The notes under the pieces were generated by a model, which ran no database searches, was not told where the DNA came from, and worked only from the letters and a program-made list of their open reading frames with translations. A stretch of DNA of 56,221 nucleotides. Source: Oscillospiraceae bacterium (lineage in GTDB: Bacteria; Bacillota; Clostridia; UBA1381; UBA9506). The position numbers were made by a program, and so were the translations under genes. Below are positions 25,833-36,706 of this stretch, one piece after another (position 1 is the stretch's first letter; the number at the start of each line of letters is the position of its first letter). Location of the stretch: contig SVKI01000008.1 in the NCBI GenBank assembly GCA_015068555.1, positions 1-56,221 of the forward strand, written 5' to 3'.

Positions 25833-27095
25833 TTACCTGATTTTTTCCGCTTCTGCCAGCATATTCTCAATAAATATCCCATAACCTCTTGTTGGATCAT
25901 TCACAAATACGTGTGTCACAGCTCCCACAATTTTACCATTTTGCAGGATGGGTGAACCTGACATGCCTTGCACAATTCCGCCTGTTTTTTCAAGTAACCG
26001 TTCATCCGTTACGCGAATGACCATATCCTTATGGGCATCCAGATGATAGCGCGATGTCTTTTGAATTTCGATTTGAAATTCCTCTGTTTTCTCCCCTTCA
26101 ATATTGCAAAGGATGGTAGCTTTCCCCTGCCGGACCTGGTTACCCGAAGCCACCAGACACCGTTTTTCTGCCTCGTCCCGGTGATTCAGCGTGCCGAAGA
26201 CGCCCTGTGGCGTATTTTGATGAATGACGCCCAACAGTTCTTCCTGCATATTAAAAACAGCTTTTAATTCTCCCGGCTCCCCCACTTTTCCCTTTGTGAT
26301 GCCAACAATATCGGCTCGCAACAAGCTGCCCTCTGAAACTGGCATCAAAGCGCCTGTATCCGCATCGGTAATGGCGTGACCCAAGGCGCCGAAAGCGCCG
26401 CTTTCCGGGTCAGAATAACTCAGTGTTCCAACGCCGGCGGTGCTGTCCCGCATCCAGAATCCCAATTTATACCCTTCCCCGGTTTTAATGGGAGAAACCT
26501 CCTTTTGCAATTCCCGACCGTTCCGACGGATAAGAAACTGTATCGGCTCACCCCGGCTCTCGGCAAGCAACCTTGCAAGCTGTTCTGTCTCTTTTAATGC
26601 CTCACCTTGAGCACGCAAGAAAATGTCGCCCTCACGGATATCCTCTTGCCGTGCCACATCGTAAGGTCTTCCGTTTTCGGCTTGAACGGCCTGCGTTCCG
26701 ACGCAAAGAATGCCCTCTGTAAAAATTTTAATACCCACCGTGCGACCGCCTGGTACAAGCTCGGTGGCCGGCTCCACATGAACTGCAACCGTGCGGACCG
26801 GCACAACACCAAAAAGCTTAACCGAGGTCTGGTATTCTCCACCCGATTGCAGTTCTATTGCATGATTATAGCTATCCTTTTTAAGTCTGCCGTCTTCGTG
26901 CAAAACACCTGCCTCCGACACCGTTTTCTCCAAAGAAAAAGCAGATATTTTGGCGTCTTTAAGCTGTTCCCCTTCAAATAATGTAATGGCTTTGGGATAA
27001 CAAAGCTGACAATCTAAAATTGTTCCGGCGATGACCGTCACCACAAGCAGCGAAAAAATTTTAATTCTGTCGGTGAGTTTTAACCTTTGTTCCAT
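25833..27095 (-). CDS. spoIVB: SpoIVB sporulation serine protease (S55)
   Basis: Protein of 420 residues from the ATG at 27095, with GGAG 9 bases upstream. A membrane anchor lies at residues 11-30. A PDZ domain (about 105-190) follows, then the S55 peptidase domain with the probable triad His240 (GALGHAITDADTG), Asp364 (VTDERLLEK) and Ser381 ([12 protein letters not shown]). In sporulation SpoIVB is secreted from the forespore and starts the cascade that activates sigma-K in the mother cell. It is followed by the end of the arabinose island. Its last 25-43 codons recur three times as remnants between 15 and 20.5 kb. Confidence 0.95.
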   Translation of the reverse strand: MEQRLKLTDRIKIFSLLVVTVIAGTILDCQLCYPKAITLFEGEQLKDAKISAFSLEKTVSEAGVLHEDGRLKKDSYNHAIELQSGGEYQTSVKLFGVVPVRTVAVHVEPATELVPGGRTVGIKIFTEGILCVGTQAVQAENGRPYDVARQEDIREGDIFLRAQGEALKETEQLARLLAESRGEPIQFLIRRNGRELQKEVSPIKTGEGYKLGFWMRDSTAGVGTLSYSDPESGAFGALGHAITDADTGALMPVSEGSLLRADIVGITKGKVGEPGELKAVFNMQEELLGVIHQNTPQGVFGTLNHRDEAEKRCLVASGNQVRQGKATILCNIEGEKTEEFQIEIQKTSRYHLDAHKDMVIRVTDERLLEKTGGIVQGMSGSPILQNGKIVGAVTHVFVNDPTRGYGIFIENMLAEAEKIR

Positions 27096-27187
27096 AACAT
27101 TACGCTCCGCTTTTGATTTCTGTACCATTAGATTGACCCGATGGCACACCTTTATCCGCGGACTATTTTGGCATCAGCGCCATATTA

Positions 27188-28024
27188 TTATGAAAAGTCT
27201 TCCAACGATTTGAAGCGATAGCCCTTGCTTTTTAGCTCTTTAATCACACGGTCGAGGACCTCTGCATTATCTTTTGAAACCGCATGCAATAGTAAAACGG
27301 CGCCATCATGAACACCCTTCATAATTTGCTCATAAGCATACTCTGTGCCCTTTTGCGCCTTGACATCCCAATCTTTATAAGCGAAGCTCCAAAAAACGCT
27401 TGTATAGCCCAAATCCTCGGTTATTTTGAGCGTTCGTTCCGAATACTCGCCGCGGGGCGGCCGGAAAAATTTCATATCTACACCATATTTTTCCTTGCAT
27501 AATGTCTGCAAACCCAGGATCTCTTCTTTTACCTTTTCTGTGCTTTCCACCTGCGGTAAGCTGGGATGATGCACCGTGTGATTGCCCACGATGTGCCCTT
27601 CATTAACCATGCGCCGCACAAGTGCCTCTTCCTTCTCTAAATATGGTCCTGTCACAAAGAAGGCAGCCGGCACATTATTTTCCTTTAACACATCTAAAAT
27701 TTTTTCTGTATATCCGTTTTCGTAGCCCTCATCAAAGGTCAGATATAAAGAGCGGGGCGTATCACTCATATATATACCGCTGTATGTATGTATCATCTGT
27801 TGGATAGATTCGGGAATATCCGGCGGTGCGTTCACATTCTTTTTAAATCCCCATCCATACAGTTCGTTTGCATAAGAGCTATAGGCCGGTTCAACCGATG
27901 CCATACATAGTGATGCCTGTTGCACCGGCTTCAGTGATATTTCCTTTGCAAAAGGATCCTCTGCCGCCGTACAGCCTGACAGCACAAACACGGCTAAAAG
28001 CAGCGCAAGCACAGCTTTTTGCAT
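27188..28024 (-). CDS. pdaA: PdaA-like peptidoglycan N-acetylmuramic acid deacetylase, lipoprotein
   Basis: Protein of 278 residues from the ATG at 28024 after GGAGGAGAG. It starts with a lipoprotein signal (AVLALLLAVFVLSGC). The NodB deacetylase motifs are TFDEGYENG (metal Asp), GNHTVHHPSL (two metal His), RPPRGEYSE and LLLHAVS. The TFDEGYE variant and YGWGFKKN upstream are typical of PdaA, which makes muramic delta-lactam in spore cortex. The neighbour spoIVB supports a sporulation role. The lipobox is not general in PdaA, so the exact paralogue is slightly uncertain. Confidence 0.85.
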   Translation of the reverse strand: MQKAVLALLLAVFVLSGCTAAEDPFAKEISLKPVQQASLCMASVEPAYSSYANELYGWGFKKNVNAPPDIPESIQQMIHTYSGIYMSDTPRSLYLTFDEGYENGYTEKILDVLKENNVPAAFFVTGPYLEKEEALVRRMVNEGHIVGNHTVHHPSLPQVESTEKVKEEILGLQTLCKEKYGVDMKFFRPPRGEYSERTLKITEDLGYTSVFWSFAYKDWDVKAQKGTEYAYEQIMKGVHDGAVLLLHAVSKDNAEVLDRVIKELKSKGYRFKSLEDFS

Positions 28025-28112
28025 AATCTCTCCTCCATAATTTTTGTTTTGATTTAGTGTATGCAAAATTTTTAAAAATAAAACTTTTTTTAATAAAATT
28101 GTAACAGGTTTT

Positions 28113-28121
28113 TGCTATAAT
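28113..28121 (+). promoter_or_regulatory. Extended -10 promoter of the second deacetylase gene
   Basis: TGCTATAAT at 28113-28121, with no good -35, lies about 45 bases before the gene at 28167. Confidence 0.45.
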
Positions 28122-28166
28122 CATAAATAAGAGAAGACAAGCTGCATCTTCAAGGGGGATATTTGT

Positions 28167-29069
28167 ATGAATAAACAGCACGCGTCGCGCAGAAAAAAGC
28201 GGATTGATACAAAAAAATTTTTGACAAGAACTGGCATTTTAATACTGATTATTGTACTTGTTGTGTTGGGTATCAAATGTATATTAAACGCAACGCCGTC
28301 GTATGATGATACCATCCTCGGCTCTGCATACGAAGCCCTTGAAATGCCTGTACCGACGGCAACACCAAGACCCACTCCGCCACCGGATTTTACCGTGCGC
28401 ACCTCGGAGTATCCGGCCGAATTCATCAGCATCTATAACCAGCACGATGAAAAAATCGCCTATCTCACCTTTGATGACGGACCAACTGCCAATATCACAC
28501 CGCAGATTTTAGATGTGCTGAAGGCCTATGACGTAAAGGCCAGCTTTTTTGTCCTTGGCAAAAATGTTGCAAACAATCCGGAACTTGCCAAACGCGCCGT
28601 GGATGAAGGCCACATTTTAGCCAATCATTCCTACTCTCACGATTACGCATCGCTCTATGACGGCACAGATTTCATAAAAGCCGATATCCAAAAAACAGAG
28701 CAGATTATCGTTGACACGGTCGGCGAAACCGGTTATGTTAAGGTTTTTCGTTTTCCCGGCGGCTCCTTTGAAAAAAGTAAAGACCCGCAAAAGGAGGCAC
28801 TATCCGAAATCGGCTATGTTTTCCTTGATTGGAACGCTTTAAACGGCGATGCTGAAGGCCATAATGTGTCCGTCGAAACACAGCTGAAAAAAATCAAAAG
28901 CACTACGAAAGGCACCACAAACGCCGTTATTTTAATGCACGATGCGGCGACCAAGCAGACAACGGTTGATGCACTACCCGCTATTATTGAATATCTGCAC
29001 AATGAAGGGTATGTGTTCCGAACTTTAAAAGATGCCATGCCGGCAGATGCCACAACGGCAACGGAATAG
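28167..29069 (+). CDS. Membrane-anchored polysaccharide deacetylase (NodB domain)
   Basis: Protein of 300 residues with a membrane anchor at residues 20-40 (TGILILIIVLVVLGIKCIL). A Pro/Thr-rich linker near residue 65 leads to a NodB domain: TFDDGPT (catalytic and metal Asp), ILANHSYSHD (metal His), RFPGGS and ILMHDAA. It likely acts outside the membrane on peptidoglycan GlcNAc (PgdA-like) or another N-acetylated glycan. AAGGGGG precedes the ATG. It is divergent from the pdaA-like gene and converges on groEL. The substrate is uncertain. Confidence 0.88.
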   Translation: MNKQHASRRKKRIDTKKFLTRTGILILIIVLVVLGIKCILNATPSYDDTILGSAYEALEMPVPTATPRPTPPPDFTVRTSEYPAEFISIYNQHDEKIAYLTFDDGPTANITPQILDVLKAYDVKASFFVLGKNVANNPELAKRAVDEGHILANHSYSHDYASLYDGTDFIKADIQKTEQIIVDTVGETGYVKVFRFPGGSFEKSKDPQKEALSEIGYVFLDWNALNGDAEGHNVSVETQLKKIKSTTKGTTNAVILMHDAATKQTTVDALPAIIEYLHNEGYVFRTLKDAMPADATTATE

Positions 29070-29078
29070 AGATAAATA

Positions 29079-29143
29079 ACCACCCGCTGGTGGTTTTCGT
29101 TACACAAAAAAATCCGTAACACGCAAGCGTGTTACGGATTTTT
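29079..29143. terminator. Double terminator between deacetylase and groEL
   Basis: A short hairpin (ACCACC-CGCT-GGTGGT, 29079-29094) is followed by TTTTCG. A 17-bp hairpin at 29108-29143 (AAAAATCCGTAACACGC and complement) follows, which works for both convergent genes. The link TGGTTTTCGTTACACAAAAA recurs almost exactly at 39067. Confidence 0.85.
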
Positions 29144-29154
29144 GATTATTTATC

Positions 29155-30801
<1,647 letters not shown>

Positions 30802-30805
30802 TTAA

Positions 30806-31102
<297 letters not shown>

Positions 31103-31133
31103 TTATTATGTTAAGTAAATTTTTAACAATTTG

Positions 31134-31160
31134 TTAGCACTCTTCGCCGTCGAGTGCTAA
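31134..31160 (-). promoter_or_regulatory. CIRCE operator (HrcA binding site)
   Basis: TTAGCACTC, a 9-base spacer and GAGTGCTAA form an exact CIRCE inverted repeat, 43 bases before groES. It predicts heat-shock control by HrcA, which is not encoded in this window. Confidence 0.98.
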
Positions 31161-31171
31161 TCTACCTGTAT

Positions 31172-31200
31172 ATATTACTCAATATTTCTATTTTTGGCAA
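31172..31200 (-). promoter_or_regulatory. groESL promoter
   Basis: On the minus strand TTGCCA (31200-31195), 17 bases, then TAATAT (31177-31172). The CIRCE element overlaps the expected transcription start region. Confidence 0.7.
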
Positions 31201-31287
31201 ATATTATGTGACTTTATTTTTTTAAATTATATCTCTATTTCTGTTATTTTCTTTTGTTTTCTTTCGTTTTCTTTGAATTTCTTAATA

Positions 31288-31316
31288 TTGATAAATTCCA
31301 CTTGCTCTGTTATACT
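31288..31316 (+). promoter_or_regulatory. Promoter of the flavoprotein-hflX-yigZ operon
   Basis: TTGATA (31288-31293), 17 bases, TATACT (31311-31316), about 40 bases before the ATG at 31355. Confidence 0.75.
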
Positions 31317-31354
31317 AATTAGGTAAGAAAACAAAACCGAAAAAGAGTGATAGA

Positions 31355-32587
31355 ATGGATTATGATGTAATTGTGGTTGGCGGCGGTCCCGCCGGCATGA
31401 TGGCAGCCGGAACTGCCCGTTATTACGGCGCAAAGGTGCTGCTTCTTGAGAAAAATGAAAAAACCGGCAAAAAACTGTTTATTACGGGCAAAGGGCGTTG
31501 CAATGTGACCAACGCGGCGCCGATTGACGATTTTTTTAAACAGATTCCCACCAATAGTCGCTTTCTCTACAGTGCCTTCTCTGCCTTTGATAACGAGAGC
31601 CTGCTCTCTTTATTGGAGGAGCATGGCGTGAAAACCAAAACAGAACGCGGCGGACGGGTATTTCCCGAAAGCGACAAATCCTCCGACATTATCCGTGCGC
31701 TTTCTGACTATGTCGGTAGCGATGTCATTCGCCTGCACAGCAAGGTGCAATCACTCTGTTTTCAGGATGGGCAGGCGACCGGCGTCAAGCTTATTGACGG
31801 AAGCGTGCTGAAGGCGCGCGCCGTCATCATTGCAACCGGCGGTATGAGTTATCCCCAAACAGGCTCTGACGGAGACGGCTATCGCTTTGCCAAAAGCGTA
31901 GGCCACAACATCATAACACCAAAGCCCTCGCTGGTGCCTTTGGAAACGGTGGAAACCTGGCCACGCGAAGTGATGGGATTATCATTAAAAAACGTTGCAT
32001 TAAAAGCCGTAAACAATCATGACAAGGTGCTTTACCGGGAAACAGGCGAACTTTTGTTTACGCATTTTGGTCTTTCCGGCCCTTTGGTTCTTTCAGCAAG
32101 TGCCCATCTGCGTGATTACGGCAAAGAGACCTATCGTTTAATCATCGATTTAAAACCCGGCTTAACAGAAGAACAATTAGACGCAAGAATTCTGCGCGAT
32201 TTTGCACAGCAAATCAACAAAGACTACATCAACAGTTTAGATGCCCTCTTGCCTAAAAAACTGATTCCGATTGTGGCCCGTCTCTCCGGCATTTCACTCC
32301 ATAAAAAGGTGAATGAAATCACGAAGGAGGAAAGAAGCAAGCTTGTCACGCTTTTAAAGGCGTTGACCGTAACCGTCAAAAAAGCAAGACCTATTGCCGA
32401 GGCCATCATCACGGCCGGCGGCGTACAGGTCAATGAAATTTCTCCCAAAACAATGGAATCCAAACTTATGAGGGGTTTATACTTTGCAGGCGAAGTGTTA
32501 GATCTTGACGCCTATACCGGCGGCTATAATTTGCAAATTGCATTTTCTACCGGCTATCTGGCCGGTATGCATGCCGCCATAGATTGA
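31355..32587 (+). CDS. YhiN/HI0933-family FAD-dependent oxidoreductase
   Basis: Protein of 410 residues. The N-terminus is a Rossmann FAD-binding site (DVIVVGGGPAGMMAAGTARY), followed by the family signature KKLFITGKGRCNVTN, and it ends with GEVLDLDAYTGGYNLQIAFS, typical of the HI0933/YhiN (BaiN-like) group. These are cytoplasmic flavoproteins of poorly known substrate. It is first in an operon with hflX and a YigZ-family gene. Confidence 0.92.
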   Translation: MDYDVIVVGGGPAGMMAAGTARYYGAKVLLLEKNEKTGKKLFITGKGRCNVTNAAPIDDFFKQIPTNSRFLYSAFSAFDNESLLSLLEEHGVKTKTERGGRVFPESDKSSDIIRALSDYVGSDVIRLHSKVQSLCFQDGQATGVKLIDGSVLKARAVIIATGGMSYPQTGSDGDGYRFAKSVGHNIITPKPSLVPLETVETWPREVMGLSLKNVALKAVNNHDKVLYRETGELLFTHFGLSGPLVLSASAHLRDYGKETYRLIIDLKPGLTEEQLDARILRDFAQQINKDYINSLDALLPKKLIPIVARLSGISLHKKVNEITKEERSKLVTLLKALTVTVKKARPIAEAIITAGGVQVNEISPKTMESKLMRGLYFAGEVLDLDAYTGGYNLQIAFSTGYLAGMHAAID

Positions 32588-32611
32588 TTATATTGTAAGA
32601 AAGGAACGCTT

Positions 32612-33889
32612 ATGACGCCTATTGAAACAAAACAGGAACAGGAACGGGCCATTTTAGCCGGTGTACACACCGGTAGTGGCGACCCGCTTAAGGATACAAC
32701 CGAAGAATCCATAGAAGAACTGGCAAGACTTGCCGAAACAGCCGGCGCCGAAACGGTGGGCACCCTGGTGCAAAACCGTCCGTCTCCGGAAAACGCCACC
32801 TACTTAGGCGAGGGTAAGTTAGAAGAGCTACGCATGGCATGCCAGTCTTTAGACGCTACGCTTGTGATTTTTGACAGTGAACTTTCTCCCATTCAGATTA
32901 AAAATCTGGAAAAAGAATTAGGCATCCGCGTGATTGACCGCAGTATGTTGATTTTGGATATTTTTGCCCGCCACGCCCTAAGCCGTGAGGGTAAAATACA
33001 GGTAGAGCTTGCACAGCTTAAATATATGCTCCCCCGTCTGACAGGCATCGGTACGCAATTATCTCGTCTGGGCGCCGGTATCGGAACGCGCGGTCCCGGT
33101 GAAACCCGACTGGAAACGGACAGACGCCACATCCGCCGTCGCATTCATCACCTGCAGGAAGAACTTTCTGAGGTGAAGAAGCATCGTGACCTGCTTCGTG
33201 TTGGGCGCAAAAAGGAACAGGCCGTAACCGTTGCTTTAGCCGGTTATACCAACGCCGGAAAGTCGACCCTGCTCAACATTTTAACCGGTGCCGATGTTTT
33301 GTCTGAGGATAAGCTTTTTGCCACGCTCGACCCTACCGTGCGCGGTCTTTCCTTAGAAGACGGCCGCCGCATTATGCTGGTCGATACCGTTGGCTTTATC
33401 CGCAAATTGCCCCACCATTTAATTGAGGCCTTTAAGTCCACATTAGAGGAAATCTCCTTAGCGGATGTTATCCTGCATGTGGCGGACGGCGCAAATCCTG
33501 AATGCGCAGCGCAGATTGCTGTGGTTAACAGCATTTTAGAGGAACTGGGCGCCGGTGCTAAACCGGTGATTTTGGCCATCAATAAATGCGATGCTACGCC
33601 TGACGACATTGACATTCCCATGGCGAGCGGAAAATTTGAGAAAATCGTTCGTATCAGTGCCAAAACCGGCGCACATTTAGATGAACTGTGTGCGGCCATC
33701 TCTGATGTTGCACCCGACAAAAAACAGGCTGTAACGCTGAAAATTCCCTATGCTGACGGCAGCGTACTTTCTGCCCTGCACGAAAATGTTCCTGTTTTAG
33801 AAGAAACCTATGAAGCAGACGGCACCAAAATCACCGTTATGCTAAACGCCAGGGAATACCAAACCTATAAACAGTATACAACCGAATAA
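32612..33889 (+). CDS. hflX: GTPase HflX
   Basis: Protein of 425 residues. The N-terminal HflX domain (TVGTLVQNRPSPENATYLGE) is followed by a coiled-coil linker and RGPGETRLETDRR. The GTPase core has GYTNAGKSTL (G1), DPTVR (G2), DTVGFI (G3) and NKCD (G4). HflX binds the 50S ribosome and splits stalled ribosomes under stress. AGAAAGGAA precedes the ATG. It follows the flavoprotein gene by 24 bases. Confidence 0.96.
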   Translation: MTPIETKQEQERAILAGVHTGSGDPLKDTTEESIEELARLAETAGAETVGTLVQNRPSPENATYLGEGKLEELRMACQSLDATLVIFDSELSPIQIKNLEKELGIRVIDRSMLILDIFARHALSREGKIQVELAQLKYMLPRLTGIGTQLSRLGAGIGTRGPGETRLETDRRHIRRRIHHLQEELSEVKKHRDLLRVGRKKEQAVTVALAGYTNAGKSTLLNILTGADVLSEDKLFATLDPTVRGLSLEDGRRIMLVDTVGFIRKLPHHLIEAFKSTLEEISLADVILHVADGANPECAAQIAVVNSILEELGAGAKPVILAINKCDATPDDIDIPMASGKFEKIVRISAKTGAHLDELCAAISDVAPDKKQAVTLKIPYADGSVLSALHENVPVLEETYEADGTKITVMLNAREYQTYKQYTTE

Positions 33890-33912
33890 CTCCAACCGAA
33901 AGGAAAACATCC

Positions 33913-34542
33913 ATGGATAAAGATTACAAAACTGTAAGGTGTGCCGCCAGGGCTGAGATGATTGAAAAAAAATCCCGCTTCATCGCTACCGTGCGTCCGG
34001 TCACCGCAGAAGAAGAAGCGCTTGCACTCATCGCTGAAATGAAGAAAGAATTTTCTGATGCGTCACACAATGTATATGCCTATGTTGTGCGCGAAAATAA
34101 TATTGCCCGCTTTTCCGATGACGGTGAACCGGGCGGTACAGCCGGTATGCCGGTTATGGAAGTGATCAAGCAGGAAAATTTGACCGATGTAGCTGTCGTG
34201 GTGACTCGTTACTTTGGTGGTACCTTACTGGGCGCCGGCGGTCTTGTGCGTGCCTATTCCAAAACGGCTAAGCTCGGCATTGATGCCGCGCACATTGCCA
34301 CCATGACCTACGGAACGGAACTTGAGATTACCGTCAGCTATGATTTGTATGGCAAATTGCAATACCTTTTGGAACAGGAAGGAATCAAAGCAGAACAGAT
34401 TGACTTCGGTGAAAATGTAGCCATGTACACCTTTGTACCGGAAGATAAAAAAGAGTCGCTTCAAAAAAACATCACCGAATCTACGAATGGCAAAGCAGAA
34501 TTTTCAGAGCTCGGAACGGAATATCGCTTAATTGATAACTGA
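33913..34542 (+). CDS. YigZ/IMPACT-family protein
   Basis: Protein of 209 residues with the UPF0029/IMPACT signature: KKSRFIATV, DASHNVYAYVV, FSDDGEPGGTAGMPV and VVVTRYFGGTLLGAGGLVRAYS. The C-terminal DUF1949 domain covers about residues 135-200. The cytoplasmic function is unresolved; a link to translation or stress is suggested for the eukaryotic relatives. It is the last gene of the operon and is followed by a strong terminator. Confidence 0.93.
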   Translation: MDKDYKTVRCAARAEMIEKKSRFIATVRPVTAEEEALALIAEMKKEFSDASHNVYAYVVRENNIARFSDDGEPGGTAGMPVMEVIKQENLTDVAVVVTRYFGGTLLGAGGLVRAYSKTAKLGIDAAHIATMTYGTELEITVSYDLYGKLQYLLEQEGIKAEQIDFGENVAMYTFVPEDKKESLQKNITESTNGKAEFSELGTEYRLIDN

Positions 34543-34554
34543 AAGATATAAAGA

Positions 34555-34597
34555 AAAGAGCTGCGGCAAAATGAATTTCATTTTGCCGCAGCTCTTT
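34555..34597. terminator. Long bidirectional terminator hairpin
   Basis: Arms of 21 bases (AAAGAGCTGCGGCAAAATGAA and complement) with T-runs on both strands. It ends the yigZ operon on the plus strand and could end the RNA transcribed leftward from 34857. Confidence 0.92.
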
Positions 34598-34857
34598 AAG
34601 GTTGTACGAAAAATAATGTAGATTGGACAAACTGAGTAGAGAAAGCCTGATATAGGCCTTCTCTGGTTGCCCAATGGCGGACATAGGTACGTCAAACGAC
34701 GAATTTCTTCCGTTTTAACACCTTGTGTGGTGTACACGTTTTTCTAAGGCCCTTTTCTTAAAAAAAACAATACCGACGTTGCTTTGGCGACAACATCGGC
34801 ACGGTTCATGGTACTATATGAAAGGGGGGGTGACGAAACTAATAAAGAATTTTTCTC
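34598..34857 (-). ncRNA. Probable structured noncoding RNA (raiA-type suspected)
   Basis: A strong minus-strand promoter (34864-34892) faces this 260-base stretch, which has no credible gene. About 60 bases in lies a hairpin, CCGATGTTG/CAACGTCGG, followed by eight U (34760-34799), a possible early terminator. Further on, the RNA can fold a long arm, TTGGGCAA...AGAGAAGGCC paired with GGCTTTCTCT...TTGTCCAA (34633-34680), and it carries unpaired conserved-looking blocks such as GACGTACCTATGTCCGCC. The long terminator at 34555-34597 would end it. The layout reminds me of the large clostridial raiA RNA; 6S RNA is a weaker alternative. The class is unconfirmed. Confidence 0.55.
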
Positions 34858-34863
34858 GATTTA

Positions 34864-34892
34864 ATTATACACTAACTGACCCCGTTTGTAAA
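34864..34892 (-). promoter_or_regulatory. Strong promoter facing the candidate RNA
   Basis: On the minus strand TTTACA (34892-34887), a 17-base spacer and TATAAT (34869-34864). The expected start is near 34857. No gene with a ribosome binding site follows. Confidence 0.75.
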
Positions 34893-35083
34893 TACTTTTA
34901 TATAAAAAACACAAATTACAGTCGTTTGATTGTAGATGGATGACAGGAGTCCTTACACAACACATAAACGCCTGATTTTCTTAAATAATTATTGAAAAAA
35001 AAGGAAAAAATATCTTGGAATCTTTCCCTGTTTGTGGTAAGATAAAGCTTAGTAATTGTTTTGCAGAAAAGAGGCTAATTAAA

Positions 35084-36370
35084 ATGAAAAAACTGTGTGT
35101 ATCCTGGGCGCTCCTTATGGTAATGCTCTTCTCTTCTTTGCCCATCAGCGCTGTAGAAGATAGAGAGCAAATCATAGTGCCCGAAATATCGATTGAAAAG
35201 ACGGAAGAAGCTTTGCCGGAAAAGCCGGAAACAGAGAGTCCGGCAGAAGCCATCGTCACCGCACCGACAGAAAATGAGGCAGACGATGAATCTCCTGATA
35301 TTCCGATAGAACCCTCTCCATCACCGGAAGCTGTCGCACCGCTTCCGCAGGCAGAAGATGTAACCGTTACGATTGTTTCCTGCCCGGAAAAAGTATACCT
35401 GAAAAACGCATATTCCGTCACCGTATCCATTGCCTACACCGGCGAACCCGCCCTTTGCGGTGCTGTGTGGATGTTCGATCATAAGCCCATCCCCGGCTTT
35501 TCAAACGAAAGCTTTGTGCTCACAGACGGAAAAACCTCTACACTAAATTGGAATGTTCCGGAAGACTGGTATAAGTTAGGTGCCGTAAAGGTCAGCTTCA
35601 TGCTCTATGTAAAGGATAAGGAATTACACACCGTACATCGTAATATAACCGTCATTGACGCCGAGAGTGAAGACGCGTACCTGCAGCAAAAAGCCGCTCA
35701 GGAAAGCGATATATTAAGCATCGTAAAGCCCGTCAAGGTAGAAGCAACGGTTAGATATGATACATCGCTGTACAGCGACGTTATGCTGAAAAACCGGATT
35801 GGTACTGTAAAAGGCGGCACAGCTTGCCAAGTTCTCAACAGTAAATCCGGCTATTCCAATCAGATTTTAACAGATAGCGGAACACGCGGATGGGTTAGTC
35901 TCTCATCACTGTCTGTATCGCAAAAAAATTATACAAAAGAGACAGATCTCACCAACAGACAAAAAGACCAGTTTGTCAACGCGAAAGGATATAAAAGCAA
36001 AACCGATTATCTTATTTGGGTACATCTGGAAACACAGACAGTTAATGTCTACCTGCGCAAAGGTGGCCTCTGGCACATTGAAAAAGTGATGCCCTGTGCC
36101 TCAGGCAAAAATGTAACACCCACCATCAACGGCGTTTTTGCCTATGATTATCTGGTAAAGCGCTGGCCTTATGAACATTACTATGTGGGCCCTGTTATGG
36201 TGTTCCACGGCAATTATGCCATCCACTCGGTTTTAATGCGCTACGATGGCACCGTGTATGACGGCACCGTTGGTCGCCCCGCATCAAACGGCTGCGTGCG
36301 TGTGTTGCAGCCCGACATGCAGTGGCTTGTCGATTATGTTCCCGTAGGTACAACCGTTGTAGTATATTGA
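35084..36370 (+). CDS. Secreted L,D-transpeptidase (YkuD) with SH3-like domain
   Basis: Protein of 428 residues from the ATG at 35084 (MKKLCVSWALLMVMLFSSLP), after GAGG. A signal peptide is followed by a Glu/Pro-rich linker (residues 30-95), an Ig-like stretch (95-195), an SH3-like domain (215-280) and a YkuD catalytic domain (about 305-428). Its active-site motif is HSVLM...SNGCVRV with His and Cys in place. It forms 3-3 crosslinks in peptidoglycan or attaches proteins to it, outside the membrane. It stands alone and has its own terminator; spore-wall roles are known for relatives but not shown here. Confidence 0.92.
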   Translation: MKKLCVSWALLMVMLFSSLPISAVEDREQIIVPEISIEKTEEALPEKPETESPAEAIVTAPTENEADDESPDIPIEPSPSPEAVAPLPQAEDVTVTIVSCPEKVYLKNAYSVTVSIAYTGEPALCGAVWMFDHKPIPGFSNESFVLTDGKTSTLNWNVPEDWYKLGAVKVSFMLYVKDKELHTVHRNITVIDAESEDAYLQQKAAQESDILSIVKPVKVEATVRYDTSLYSDVMLKNRIGTVKGGTACQVLNSKSGYSNQILTDSGTRGWVSLSSLSVSQKNYTKETDLTNRQKDQFVNAKGYKSKTDYLIWVHLETQTVNVYLRKGGLWHIEKVMPCASGKNVTPTINGVFAYDYLVKRWPYEHYYVGPVMVFHGNYAIHSVLMRYDGTVYDGTVGRPASNGCVRVLQPDMQWLVDYVPVGTTVVVY

Positions 36371-36380
36371 CGCATGTTGT

Positions 36381-36418
36381 CTGCAAGCTGCCAATCATTT
36401 GGTGGCTTGCAGTTTTTT
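36381..36418 (+). terminator. Terminator of the L,D-transpeptidase gene
   Basis: CTGCAAGC (36381-36388) pairs with GCTTGCAG (36405-36412), with an inner CCA/TGG pairing, followed by six T. Confidence 0.85.
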
Positions 36419-36464
36419 ATACATCAGCAGTAAGAAAAAATTTTTAATTTTTTAAAAAAAGTTG

Positions 36465-36493
36465 TTGACAAACCTCTTTTTATCTGCTATACT
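36465..36493 (+). promoter_or_regulatory. tRNA-Glu promoter
   Basis: TTGACA (36465-36470), 17 bases, TATACT (36488-36493): near-consensus, about 40 bases before the tRNA. Confidence 0.88.
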
Positions 36494-36533
36494 AATAAAG
36501 TCGCAGATGAGCGGCAGAAAATTATATCATTAA

Positions 36534-36608
36534 GGCCCGTTGGTCAAGCGGTTAAGACACCGCCCTTTCACGGCGGTAACACGAGTTCGATTCTCGTACG
36601 GGTCACCA
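36534..36608 (+). tRNA. tRNA-Glu (anticodon TTC)
   Basis: The acceptor arms GGCCCGT and ACGGGTC pair with one G-U, and the CCA end is encoded. The anticodon loop CTTTCAC gives TTC. The T-arm GAGTTCGATTCTC is canonical. It has its own promoter and terminator. Confidence 0.98.
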
Positions 36609-36609
36609 G

Positions 36610-36637
36610 AAAGACATCCTATATGGATGTCTTTTTT
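36610..36637 (+). terminator. Terminator after tRNA-Glu
   Basis: AAAGACATCC, loop TATAT, GGATGTCTTT, then further T. Confidence 0.9.
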
Positions 36638-36657
36638 CATACCTGCCCAAGGCATAC

Positions 36658-36691
36658 AAAAAGAGCTGTGATTTATATCACAGCTCTTTTT
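36658..36691. terminator. Terminator of the stalk-domain gene
   Basis: AAAAAGAGCTGTGA pairs with its exact complement across a 6-base loop, with T-runs in both directions; it lies 15 bases from the stop at 36707. Confidence 0.88.
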
Positions 36692-36706
36692 GTATTTAAT
36701 TCATTC

